Shown: in pieces, positions 35,286 to 43,516 of the stretch
Position numbering within the stretch: the first letter of the stretch is position 1
Layout: the number at the start of each line of letters is the position of its first letter
NCBI GenBank assembly: GCA_964252015.1
Contig: CAXULW010000001.1
Span: 1-64,000 of the forward strand
DNA: 64,000 bases
DNA from: CAXSBR01 sp964252015
GTDB lineage: Bacteria > Actinomycetota > Actinomycetes > Mycobacteriales > Jatrophihabitantaceae
Direction of reading: 5' to 3'
Made by a program: the position numbers and the translations under genes
The notes under the pieces: model-generated
The model's input: the letters and a program-made list of their open reading frames with translations, nothing else
The model's database searches: none
What the model was told of the DNA's origin: nothing

Positions 35286-36503
35286 GTGCGCACTGTGCCG
35301 TGGCGCCTCGGGGTGACGCTGATCGTGGCAGGAGTTCTGGCCGGACTCGTGGCCGCCGGTTTGACTGCCTTGCTTCACCTCGTACAACACGTAGCGTTCG
35401 GTTATACGCAAGGAACGTTCGAGGCCGGCGTCCTGGATGCAACGAAGGTCCGGCGGCTGGTGGTGCTGAGCGTCTGCGGTGTCGTCGTGGGCGCAGGTTG
35501 GTATCTGCTGGGCCGCTACACGCGGCCGGTGGTTCGGGTGCGAGTGGCCGTGCGGGAACGGGTGGCGATGCGGCCGGGCGTTACCGTCGCCGAAAGCGTG
35601 CTACAGATCGTCGTGGTTGGGCTGGGCGCATCGCTCGGTCGCGAGAGTGCCCCGCGCCGGGTGAGCGCGGCGCTCGCTCAGTTGCTCGGACACCGGGTTC
35701 GCCTCGATGAGGAGCACACCCGCCTCGTGGTGGCCTGTGCGGCGGGGGCAGGGTTCGGGGCGGTGTATGGGGTGCCGGTAGCCGGGGCGCTGTTCACACT
35801 CGAGGTGCTGCTGCGTTCGCGGAGATTGAGCCACGTCCTTGCTGCGGTGGTGGTCGCGATCATCGCTGATGTGGTGGCTTGGATTGAGGTGCCCCGTGGG
35901 CCGTTCTACGACGTCGAGATCGGGCCGTGCTCGTGGGCCCTGCTGGTTGCCGCGCTGCTGGCCGGACCGGTGGCGGGTGCCGCGGGCCTGGGCTTCGACG
36001 CTGCGGCCCGGTGGGCAGGCGAGCACCGGCCGCAGGGTCGGGCGGTCCCGGCCACGGCCGTCCCGGTGTTCACCGCGCTGGGTCTGCTATCGGTGTTCGT
36101 TCCTTCCTTGCTGGGTAACGGCAGGGGACCGGCTCAGCTCGCCTTCGATGGCGACCGCACCACATTTGTCCTGCTATTACTGGGTCTCGCCAAACCGTTG
36201 GTCACTGCCGCCTGCTTGCGGAGCGGCGCGACCGGAGGTCTGATCACGCCCGCCATCGCGACCGGTGCGCTGTTGGGTGCTGGTCTCGGCGGGTTGTGGC
36301 ACGACATGTTCGCATCCTCGCCCGCCTCCGCAGTGGCGGTGGTGGTCGTCGCGGGCGTGCTTGCTGTGACGGTGCGGGCGCCGTTCACTGCTGTGGCGCT
36401 CACCTTCGAACTCGCCGGCCCGCCCTGGTGGTTACTGCTGCCCATCGTCTTGACGACTGTCGGTGCGTGGGTCACGGCGCGCGGCTGGAAGCGGGAACCA
36501 TGA
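35286..36503 (+). CDS. ClC-family chloride channel/transporter, divergent
   Basis: 405 residues with about ten membrane segments, starting at GTG 35286. The motif that carries the gating glutamate is GLGASLGRESAP instead of the usual GREGP; the Glu is kept. The C-terminal ClC motif is present (APFTAVALTFE), as is the GATGGLITPAIATGALLGAG segment. The N-terminal selectivity motif GSGIP cannot be found, so anion selectivity or coupling may differ from classical members. No CBS domains. It lies downstream of TCS 4 in the same direction, with a 216-bp gap in which nothing else was recognised. Confidence 0.8.
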   Translation: MRTVPWRLGVTLIVAGVLAGLVAAGLTALLHLVQHVAFGYTQGTFEAGVLDATKVRRLVVLSVCGVVVGAGWYLLGRYTRPVVRVRVAVRERVAMRPGVTVAESVLQIVVVGLGASLGRESAPRRVSAALAQLLGHRVRLDEEHTRLVVACAAGAGFGAVYGVPVAGALFTLEVLLRSRRLSHVLAAVVVAIIADVVAWIEVPRGPFYDVEIGPCSWALLVAALLAGPVAGAAGLGFDAAARWAGEHRPQGRAVPATAVPVFTALGLLSVFVPSLLGNGRGPAQLAFDGDRTTFVLLLLGLAKPLVTAACLRSGATGGLITPAIATGALLGAGLGGLWHDMFASSPASAVAVVVVAGVLAVTVRAPFTAVALTFELAGPPWWLLLPIVLTTVGAWVTARGWKREP

Positions 36504-36688
36504 GAGCTTCTTGCGCGATCGGCCGTCCGCGACTACCCACCGAGGGCGGCAAGTGCGACGGCGGGTGCCGGAACCTGTGCCGTTCGTATTGCTTGCACCT
36601 TCAGGATAGTGCGTGGGTGGGGGCTTGCGGCAAGGCCAGGGTGGTGCGGCAGACTCGCGCGTCCAACCAGGTAGGCAGGAGATTTTCG

Positions 36689-37111
36689 GTGTCGAGACCG
36701 CTGGATGAGGGTCCGTTCTTCCATGGCACGATCGCGGATCTAGGGGTGGGTGAGTTGCTCAGGGCGGGTCGCCCATCGAACTACCGTCCCGAAATCGTGA
36801 TGAACCACATCTACTTCACCGCTCGTGTGGATGGAGCCGGCCTTGCTGCGGAGATCGCCGCAGAACTTGCAGAGGGTGACGCGGTTCCGCGGGTCTATGC
36901 GGTGGAGCCGACGGGAGCGTTCGAGAACGACCCGAACGTGACCGACAAGAAGTTCCCCGGCAACCCCACTCGGTCGTACCGCAGTAGCGCCCCACTGCGG
37001 ATCGTCAGCGAGATCACCGAGTGGACGCGACTGACACCGGAGCAGCTGCAGGCATGGCGGGAGCGACTGTCGGCGCTTCTCTCGAGCGAGCGCGGCAAGA
37101 TCATCAATTGA
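36689..37111 (+). CDS. arr: Rifampin ADP-ribosyltransferase (Arr)
   Basis: 140 residues, the normal length for Arr. GTG 36689 is preceded by GGCAGGAGA at good spacing; the long upstream open frame is a shadow of the ClC gene. Signature blocks: PFFHGTIADLGVGELL, SNYRPEIVMNHIYFTA, VYAVEPTGAFENDPNVTDKK and FPGNPTRSYRS. Members transfer ADP-ribose from NAD+ to a hydroxyl group of rifamycins and so inactivate them. The gene looks intact, so the host is predicted to be rifampicin tolerant. It is a stand-alone gene facing the GH3 gene. Confidence 0.93.
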   Translation: MSRPLDEGPFFHGTIADLGVGELLRAGRPSNYRPEIVMNHIYFTARVDGAGLAAEIAAELAEGDAVPRVYAVEPTGAFENDPNVTDKKFPGNPTRSYRSSAPLRIVSEITEWTRLTPEQLQAWRERLSALLSSERGKIIN

Positions 37112-37137
37112 GCTGAGCAACGGGGTGGGTGCGGTTG

Positions 37138-39024
37138 TCAGATGGGAACGTCACCCCGCTGGCCCCAGGGCACGGTCTCCACGCCGCGGATCCACCATGT
37201 CGCGGTCGCGGGGCGCCAGATCGCGAGGTCGGCCTTGCCGTCGCCGTTGAAGTCACCGGAGACGGGAATGTCTCCGGGTTCGCCCCACGGCACTGTGCCG
37301 ACGCCGCGGATCCACCACGTTGCGGTCGCGGGGCGCCAGATGGCGAGGTCGGTCTTGCCGTCGCCGTTGAAGTCACCGGAGACGGGAATGTCTCCAGGTT
37401 CGCCCCACGGCACTGTGCCGACGCCGCGGATCCACCACGTTCCGGTCGCGGGACGCCAGATCGCGAGATCGCTTCTGCCGTCGCCGTTGAAGTCACCGGA
37501 GACGGGAATGTCTCCGGGCTTGCCCCACGGCACTGTGCCGACGCCGCGGATCCACCATGTCGCGGTCGCGGGGCGCCAGATGGTGAGGTCGGTCTTGCCG
37601 TCGCCGTTGAAGTCACCGGAGACGGGAATGTCTCCGGGCTTGCCCCACGGCACTGTGCCGACGCCGCGGATCCACCATGTCGCGGTCGCGGGGCGCCAGA
37701 TGGTGAGGTCGGTCTTGCCGTCGCCGTTGAAGTCACCGGAGACGGGAATGTCCCCGGGCTTGCCCCACGGCACTGTGCCGACGCCGCGGATCCACCACGT
37801 TCCGGTCGGGGGACGCCAGATCGCGAGATCGCTTCTGCCGTCGCCGTTGAAATCACCATTTGGAGCGGGGCCGCGGATCAGGCCCGCGGCCTGTTTGGCC
37901 TTCAGCACCAGCAGCGCGGCCGCTTCGACCTTGGCGCGAAACGTTGAACTGCTTGCGGCCTCAGCGGATACCGCGTCCACCATGGCCGGAATGACGCTCG
38001 GGTCCACCGTCAGCACCATGTCCCCGCCAGCGTTGATGAAATCGACCGCGCGCGTGCCGGGTGACCAGGCCGCCACCTGCCTCGAGGCGCCGAGATCATC
38101 GCTGATAACGACGCCAGTGAAACCCATCTCCTGGCGCAGCATCCCGCCGATGATCGTCGAGGAGAATGCGGCCGGGTGGGTCGGGTCAATCTCGTGGTAG
38201 TACGCCGTCGACATCATCGCGAACGGCGCACCGGCCTGGATCGCCATCTTGAACGGCGCCAGATAGGAGTCGTCGTGGGTCGTGACGTAGTCGGTGACCC
38301 CGGAGTGGGTGTCAGTGTTCTCGTCCACCCGGCCCAGACCCGGGAAATGTTTGACGGTCGCGACGATGCCGGCCTGCGCCATGCCCTCGGCGAAGGCCGT
38401 GCCGTGCGGGCCCACCACCGCGGTGGTATGACCGTATTCCCGGTTGTAGCCGCCGATCGGCGGGTTCGCCGCGCCGCTGGGCACCGTGTCCATCACCGGG
38501 GCCAGGTTCATATTCACGCCGGCCGCGCGAAGCTGGCCGCCCCACGTGCGGGCGCTGCTCTGCAACATAGACGTGGACCAGGTGCCCTGCGTAAGCCCCG
38601 ACGGGATGCTCGAGAACCCGCTGCCGGAAAGGACCCGGACGTCGCCACCCTCCTGGTCGGTGCTGACGAACAGTGGCACGCCAAGGGTCGCCGCGGACGT
38701 GGCCCGAGCCTGCAGTCCGTCCGTGATCGACCGTGTCGCGCTGACGCCCGCCGCGCTTCGGCCGGTCAAGATGACGTTGCCGACGTGATAACTGCTGATC
38801 GCCGACAGCGTCGCGGCGGTCACGCCGGACGCGGCGCCGCCGACCATGAACAGCTGCCCAATTCGTTGGGCCTCGCTCATTCTGGCGAACACGACCTGGG
38901 CGCCGCCAGGCGGAACGGAAGTCGCCCGAGCCACAGCCACGTTGGCGGCCGGACTCGGACCCGCCGCCACGATCTGCGCGACGATGATTAGCGCCAACCC
39001 GCCCGCGCGTTGCCGAAGCTTCAT
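37138..39024 (-). CDS. Secreted GH3 beta-N-acetylhexosaminidase-like enzyme with FG-GAP repeats
   Basis: 628 residues. Signal peptide at residues 1-28 (LALIIVAQIVAAGPSPAA). The GH3 domain runs to about residue 380, with TDQEGGDVRVLSG, the NagZ-type motif KHFPGLG at 225-231 followed by the catalytic Asp238/His240 pair (DTH), and the nucleophile region VVISDDLGA (Asp309). The enzyme should remove terminal beta-N-acetylglucosamine from muropeptides or chitin-type glycans outside the cell. The C-terminus consists of six 40-residue repeats (GDFNGDGKTDLTIWRP, then TWWIRGVGTVPWG), each with a Ca2+-binding DxNxDG loop, forming an FG-GAP/VCBS-type blade domain. The repeats are nearly identical at DNA level. 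Confidence 0.88.
   Translation of the reverse strand: MKLRQRAGGLALIIVAQIVAAGPSPAANVAVARATSVPPGGAQVVFARMSEAQRIGQLFMVGGAASGVTAATLSAISSYHVGNVILTGRSAAGVSATRSITDGLQARATSAATLGVPLFVSTDQEGGDVRVLSGSGFSSIPSGLTQGTWSTSMLQSSARTWGGQLRAAGVNMNLAPVMDTVPSGAANPPIGGYNREYGHTTAVVGPHGTAFAEGMAQAGIVATVKHFPGLGRVDENTDTHSGVTDYVTTHDDSYLAPFKMAIQAGAPFAMMSTAYYHEIDPTHPAAFSSTIIGGMLRQEMGFTGVVISDDLGASRQVAAWSPGTRAVDFINAGGDMVLTVDPSVIPAMVDAVSAEAASSSTFRAKVEAAALLVLKAKQAAGLIRGPAPNGDFNGDGRSDLAIWRPPTGTWWIRGVGTVPWGKPGDIPVSGDFNGDGKTDLTIWRPATATWWIRGVGTVPWGKPGDIPVSGDFNGDGKTDLTIWRPATATWWIRGVGTVPWGKPGDIPVSGDFNGDGRSDLAIWRPATGTWWIRGVGTVPWGEPGDIPVSGDFNGDGKTDLAIWRPATATWWIRGVGTVPWGEPGDIPVSGDFNGDGKADLAIWRPATATWWIRGVETVPWGQRGDVPI
37146..37860. repeat. 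Six tandem 120-bp coding repeats
   Basis: The segment repeats with an exact 120-base period; for example CGCCGTTGAAGTCACCGGA recurs every 120 bases from 37242. The units 37501-37620 and 37621-37740 are identical base for base; the others differ at a few positions. All units are in frame with the GH3 gene and encode its FG-GAP repeats. Such identity suggests recent duplication and possible repeat-number variation. Confidence 0.93.
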
Positions 39025-39243
39025 CGCTGCCTCCGCTCCGACCGTCGATCAGCTGACATCAATGTCGGCTCGAGCCACCGGCCAGAAGCCACAACGTGAT
39101 CGGTGCGCTCGACGATCCGAGCCTAGCCGCGAAATCCTGGGGTGGCCGCGTCATGACGGTGCCGCTGGACCGGCTCGTACCGAGCCCTGGAATACCGGGA
39201 CCACAAGCGTGCCAGGGCCTGGGGGACCGGTTGCGGAAGCACG

Positions 39244-39666
39244 TTAGGGCTCGGTCAGCAGGGTCAGGAACCTGGCGATGGTCTGCTGCTCTGTGGTGGA
39301 GAACCTGGCGATGACCTGTTCGACCGTTGCCGCTTGCTCGACGTAGAGCGGCGCCAATCGTTCGGCCACCTTGGCCGGGTCGAGGACGACGACAACTTTG
39401 CGACGGTCGGTTGGGTGTCGTTCGCGACGAACGAACTGCAACGCCTCCAACCGGTCGAGCACCCCCGTGACCGTGCCTGAGGTCAGCTTGCTTCGCTCGG
39501 CCAGCTCCGACGGCGTCATGGAGCCGTGCAGTTCGAGCAGATGGACGAACTGGGATTCGCTCATGCTCATGCCGGTCTGCTGGGCGACCTGGTCGTTGAA
39601 GAGGATCACCGACGCGATGACCTTGCGTAACCCGACGAAGATCTCGTCCGCTGTCGCTCGGCTCAT
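39244..39666 (-). CDS. MarR-family transcriptional regulator
   Basis: 140 residues from ATG 39666, with CGGAGGTGG just upstream; the longer frame to 39921 overlaps the divergent exporter gene and is rejected. The winged helix reads MTPSELAERSKLTSGTVTGV, then LDRLEALQFVRRERHPTDRR, the diagnostic MarR DRR wing. Helices at both ends form the dimer interface. Divergent from a DHA2 drug exporter with inverted repeats in between, so it most likely represses that exporter and itself until a ligand binds. Confidence 0.9.
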   Translation of the reverse strand: MSRATADEIFVGLRKVIASVILFNDQVAQQTGMSMSESQFVHLLELHGSMTPSELAERSKLTSGTVTGVLDRLEALQFVRRERHPTDRRKVVVVLDPAKVAERLAPLYVEQAATVEQVIARFSTTEQQTIARFLTLLTEP

Positions 39667-39683
39667 CCACCACCTCCGATTTA

Positions 39684-39722
39684 ACTTGGCTTGACAAGTC
39701 ACTTTACTATCCAAGAAACTTG
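39684..39722. promoter_or_regulatory. Operators in the MarR/exporter intergenic region
   Basis: Two inverted repeats lie side by side: ACTTG-GCTTGA-CAAGT (39684-39699) and CAAG-AAA-CTTG (39712-39722). The first overlaps a TTGACA-like hexamer. The position in the 91-bp divergent promoter region and the AT-richer composition fit MarR dimer binding sites. Confidence 0.55.
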
Positions 39723-39757
39723 ACCAGCTGAGTTTCGATTGTATCGGGGAGGACGCC

Positions 39758-41212
39758 ATGACCAGCTCGCCCACCACCGTTCGACCGCCCGGATCAGCCG
39801 CCCGCAAACCGGTGGCGGTGATCGTGGTGATGACCGTGGCCGCGTTGATGGACCTGCTTGACATCACTGTCGTCAACGTCGCGCTACCGACCTTGCGGGC
39901 GCGACTGCACGCCTCGCCCACCGAGCTGGAATGGTTGGTCGCCGGTTACCTGCTGGCCTTCGGGGCAACGTTGATCGTCTGGGGGAGGATCGGTGACCTG
40001 GCCGGCCGCCGCCGGGTCTTCCTCGGCGCGGTATCGGTGTTCGGCGCAGCGAGTCTCGGGGCCGGCGTAGCGCCGTCGATCCACTGGCTGATCGGCTTCC
40101 GCGTCGTCCAGGGGTCCGCCGCAGGTGCGCTCGTCCCGCAGGTTCTGGCCACCTTCCGGACCAGCCTGCCACCCAAGGTGCGAACCATGGCCTTCGGCAT
40201 CTACGGCGCCACCGCCGGGTTGGCCGCAGCGGTCGGTGTCGTGCTCGGCGGCGTGCTCACCCAGTACAGCGTGTTCGGCCTGGGCTGGCGCGCGATCTTC
40301 CTGGTGAACGTCCCGGTGGCGGCGGCCGTCGTCGCCACCGGGGTGTTGGTGGTACCGGAGTCGCGACCCGATGAGCACCGCAGCCTCGACACGGCAGCGA
40401 TGGTCATGCTCCCGCTTTCCCTGGCCGCGATCGTGTACCCGCTGGTCGAGGGGCGAGCGCACGGCTGGCCGCTGTGGATGGTGGCGGTGTTGGGCGGCGG
40501 GCTGGTCCTGCTCGCGGCCAGCGTGCGCGTCGAAGCAGGTCAACGTCGCCGAGACCCGCACCGCCCGCTACTTCTCAATACCGCCCAATTCCGAAGCACC
40601 GCCTTTGCCGCCGGCATTGCCGTGCAAGCCCTGTTCAGCGCGGCCCTGCAAGGTTTCTCGCTCACGTTCGTCCTCTGGCTGCAGGTGGGGCACGGCTACA
40701 CCCCCCTGCACACCGGGCTGACCCTGCTCGCCTTCAGTGCCGGCGCGATCGTCACCGCTCCCGTCGCCGGCCCACTCGCCCAGGCGCGGGGCCGCGGCAT
40801 CCTCGCCCTGGGCGCTGCGTTGCTCGTGGTCGGTGCCTGCGTGCTCGGCGTTCCGGCCTGGCGATCCTGGGCGGACCTGTCGGCGTGGACGACACTGACC
40901 GGCCTGGCCATCGCCGGTGCCGGCCTCGGGCTGCTGGTTGTTCCCCTGGTGAACGTGGTCCTCGCGGCCGTACCGGTCGACGATGCCGGCGGCGCATCCG
41001 GCACCTTCTCCACCGCCCAGCAACTCGGTGGCGCGATAGGCGTCGCTCTGGTCGGCGCCCTGTTCTTCGACCAGATCAGCGACACCCACCTCAACAGCGC
41101 GTTCCGGGCCGCCCTCATCGCGGTGGCCAGCATCTACGCCGCCGCCGGCCTGATCGCGCTGCGGCTACCCAAGACCGCCCTGTCCGACGAACGGGTCGTT
41201 GAACTCGGCTGA
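39758..41212 (+). CDS. MFS multidrug exporter, DHA2 (14-TM) family
   Basis: 484 residues with about 14 membrane segments. The first carries the DHA2 motif LDITVVNVALPTL, loop 2-3 carries GRIGDLAGRRRVFLG, and segment 5 has the antiporter-type motif region GLAAAVGVVLGGVLTQY. ATG 39758 is preceded by GGGGAGG. Divergent from the MarR gene, which probably regulates it. Predicted proton-driven efflux of hydrophobic or cationic toxic compounds; substrates unknown. Confidence 0.9.
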   Translation: MTSSPTTVRPPGSAARKPVAVIVVMTVAALMDLLDITVVNVALPTLRARLHASPTELEWLVAGYLLAFGATLIVWGRIGDLAGRRRVFLGAVSVFGAASLGAGVAPSIHWLIGFRVVQGSAAGALVPQVLATFRTSLPPKVRTMAFGIYGATAGLAAAVGVVLGGVLTQYSVFGLGWRAIFLVNVPVAAAVVATGVLVVPESRPDEHRSLDTAAMVMLPLSLAAIVYPLVEGRAHGWPLWMVAVLGGGLVLLAASVRVEAGQRRRDPHRPLLLNTAQFRSTAFAAGIAVQALFSAALQGFSLTFVLWLQVGHGYTPLHTGLTLLAFSAGAIVTAPVAGPLAQARGRGILALGAALLVVGACVLGVPAWRSWADLSAWTTLTGLAIAGAGLGLLVVPLVNVVLAAVPVDDAGGASGTFSTAQQLGGAIGVALVGALFFDQISDTHLNSAFRAALIAVASIYAAAGLIALRLPKTALSDERVVELG

Positions 41213-41266
41213 GCCCGTGCTGCGCGTCGACGGCGAGCCACCAGCTACGTCTACGGCGCACCTACG

Positions 41267-41296
41267 CCACCGTTGGGCCCGCTGCCGCTACGGTGG
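41267..41296 (+). terminator. Possible terminator of the exporter gene
   Basis: CCACCGT and ACGGTGG arms (7 bases) enclose a 16-base G+C-rich loop, 55 bases after the exporter stop codon. No U-tract. Weak evidence. Confidence 0.25.
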
Positions 41297-41398
41297 GGCG
41301 TCGCTCTCGCGAGCTCGGCGAGAGCGGCACGCACGGGGCGGTCGTACACGACGTACCGCCCGACCACGTGCACCTTTCGACAGTCGAGGAGGTTCGCG

Positions 41399-42004
41399 TT
41401 GCCGGATACCACCTGCCACATGTCCATCTCGTTGGACGGCTTCGTCGCCGGACCGGATCAGAGCCGGGAAAACCCCCTCGGCAAGCGGGGACGGGAGCTG
41501 CACGGCTGGCACATCGGTGACCCGCGGGCCAACGACGCCGACAAGAGAGCAAACGAGTGGCTCATGCGCCCCCGCGGTGCGTATGTGATGGGTCGGAACA
41601 TGTTCGGCCCGATCCGCGGGGACTGGGACGACGACTGGTCGGGTTGGTGGGGCCCCGAACCGCCGTATCACGCCCCGGTGTTCGTGCTGACCCATCACCG
41701 CCATGACCCGATCCCGATGGAAGGGGGGACGACCTTCCACTTCGTCACCGAGGGCTTCGACGCGGCGTACGCAGCAGCATCTGAAGCCGCCGGGACCAAC
41801 GGGGTGGACATCGCCGGTGGGGCCTCGACCGTCCGGCAGGCACTGGCGGCCGGGGTGATCGACGAGCTCACCCTCGACATCGCGCCCGTCCTGCTCGGTT
41901 CGGGCGAGCGCATCTTCGAGGGGATCGAGTCCTTCGGCTTCGAGCCGGCCGAGGTGCTGCACTCACCGCTGACCACCCATATCCGCTATCGCCGCGTCAA
42001 CTGA
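41399..42004 (+). CDS. Dihydrofolate reductase family protein (RibD C-terminal-like)
   Basis: About 201 residues from TTG 41399, with GAGGAGG six bases upstream; an ATG nine residues later lacks such a site. Begins TTCHMSISLDGFVAGPDQS, the usual opening of this family, followed by GAYVMGRNMFGPIRG and VDIAGGASTVRQALAAGVID, then LLGSGERIFEG. Members are NADPH-dependent reductases related to RibD and DHFR; most of the short stand-alone ones have no known substrate. It sits downstream of the drug exporter in the same direction but 186 bases away, so it is probably independent. Confidence 0.85.
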   Translation: MPDTTCHMSISLDGFVAGPDQSRENPLGKRGRELHGWHIGDPRANDADKRANEWLMRPRGAYVMGRNMFGPIRGDWDDDWSGWWGPEPPYHAPVFVLTHHRHDPIPMEGGTTFHFVTEGFDAAYAAASEAAGTNGVDIAGGASTVRQALAAGVIDELTLDIAPVLLGSGERIFEGIESFGFEPAEVLHSPLTTHIRYRRVN

Positions 42005-42225
42005 ACTGTGTGGCCGGGCCCTTGACGGCCTTTCGTTTCTCGGGCCGTGACGGGCGGGTAGGCCATCACGAAACAGTTCGATGACACGCGGGTGCAGTCG
42101 GGTGAAGCGTCCGTGTTCAGTCGCTGTCGGCGTCGTTGACGCGTAGTAGCGGTAGAGCGAGGGTGGCTAGCTACGGCGCGTAGTTTAGGCGACGGATGAC
42201 AGCCAACCGTCGGAGGCCGGTCGCG

Positions 42226-42489
42226 ATGAAGTTCCTCGCCGTGTCAAAGAACGTTGCCGACCCCAGCCCGTACCTCGAGGCGGAAGGAGCGAGAACCGCC
42301 GAGCTGCAGAGAAGTGGCGTCTTCGAGCGGGTACTGCTCAAAGCCGACTGGAGCGGGGCGGTGATCCTGATCAGCGCGAACGACGCTCACGAGGCCCGCG
42401 CTGCCCTCGACAGCTTGCCGCTGGTCGCCAATGGAGTGACCAGGTTCGAGCTCACGCCCGTGGTCGAGCCACCGGCAGCACCAGCCTGA
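42226..42489 (+). CDS. Small muconolactone-isomerase-like protein
   Basis: 87 residues from ATG 42226 with GGAGG nine bases upstream. MKFLAVSKNVADPSPYLEAE, then SGVFERVLLKADWSGAVILI and a C-terminal strand pattern (NGVTRFELTPVV) give the ferredoxin-like fold of muconolactone isomerase/YciI-type dimers. The catalytic residues cannot be confirmed. It is separated by about 110 bases from the convergent hydrolase gene. Confidence 0.6.
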   Translation: MKFLAVSKNVADPSPYLEAEGARTAELQRSGVFERVLLKADWSGAVILISANDAHEARAALDSLPLVANGVTRFELTPVVEPPAAPA

Positions 42490-42600
42490 ACCCTGGCGCG
42501 ACGATCCGCGTCCAGCGTTCATCGAGCACCACGAGCAGCCTGGGCCGCCGGCTCTCACGACGAAGATCGGACCGTGCGCAATCGCGCGATCGGCCCGGGC

Positions 42601-43425
42601 TCAGGGCGTCGCGGTCAATCGTTCGATCAGCTGGGCCGGTGCGTCCTCGGGGAGCAGATGTCCGGCGGCGTCGATCCAGGTGAGCCCGCGGTTGGTCACT
42701 CGTTGCTCGATCCACTCTCCGTAGGGAGCGGGCAGAATTTGATCGTCGCGTCCCCAGAGCAGTGTCACGGGGATCTCGATGGTGTGGAGCAGGTGCTCGT
42801 ACTCCGCGGTGTGCGCTTGGCTCAGCTGCCGGTACTGGCGGTAGAACGCGGCTTGTCCTTCCGCGCCGAGCCACGGTGCGAGATAGGTCTCGAGCACTCC
42901 GGGTCGGTAGCCGTGTCGCGTGCCGTTACGCAGGTGTGCGGTCACGAGCGCTTCGTGCGCGTACGCCGGCAGCTGTTCGAAAATCGTGTGGTGCTCACGC
43001 ATTAATGCAAACAGGCCGCGCTCCCACTCGCCGCCGGTGACAGCATCGAACAGGGTGAGGTCGCAATACCGCGCGCCCTCGAGCAGCAGTGCCCGCAGGA
43101 CGATGGCGCCGCCGATGTCACAGGCGACGACGCTGGGACGCTGAAGGTTCCAGTGACGCAGCAGCTCGGTGAAGTTGCGCGCCTGGGCCGCGATGGTGAG
43201 GTCCTGACCTTCGTGCTTGTCGGACAGACCGTAGCCGAGGAGATCGAAAAGGAACACCTGTCGACCGCGGCGGCTCAGCGCGAGCGCAACGTCACGCCAT
43301 AGGAACGACGAGTAAGGGGTGCCGTGTACGAAGACGATCGCCGGCCCCTCGCCGAGGGCCTGCCAGCGCACGACGCCATCCGGCAGTTCAACCGAGTTGG
43401 CCAACGTCCACGACATCAAACCCAC
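42601..43425 (-). CDS. Alpha/beta hydrolase with Asp nucleophile (haloalkane dehalogenase-like)
   Basis: 274 residues. The oxyanion region is FVHGTPYSSFLW. The nucleophile elbow reads VVACDIGGAIVL with Asp103 in place of the usual Ser, as in haloalkane dehalogenases and fluoroacetate dehalogenases. The acid is in LLWGRDDQILP and the catalytic His is 256 (DAAGHLLPEDAP). An aspartate nucleophile suggests attack on a C-halogen or epoxide bond, but the halide-binding residues are not clear, so the substrate is open. It lies 91 bases downstream of the LPXTG protein gene on the same strand. Confidence 0.78.
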   Translation of the reverse strand: MGLMSWTLANSVELPDGVVRWQALGEGPAIVFVHGTPYSSFLWRDVALALSRRGRQVFLFDLLGYGLSDKHEGQDLTIAAQARNFTELLRHWNLQRPSVVACDIGGAIVLRALLLEGARYCDLTLFDAVTGGEWERGLFALMREHHTIFEQLPAYAHEALVTAHLRNGTRHGYRPGVLETYLAPWLGAEGQAAFYRQYRQLSQAHTAEYEHLLHTIEIPVTLLWGRDDQILPAPYGEWIEQRVTNRGLTWIDAAGHLLPEDAPAQLIERLTATP

Positions 43426-43516
43426 CCTCGTCCCCCCGACACAGGTTGCAGTCTACGAACAACGGACACGATCGAATCTCGATGACCCGAGCCGGGCTCC
43501 AACTCGACCGAGACTG

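Noticed and set aside
37104..38200. Long open frames on both strands across the 120-bp repeats, and a CRISPR-like periodicity
   Set aside because: The period is a single 120-base unit without spacers, and the units code for FG-GAP repeats of the GH3 enzyme; the other frames are open only because the repeat lacks stops in them.
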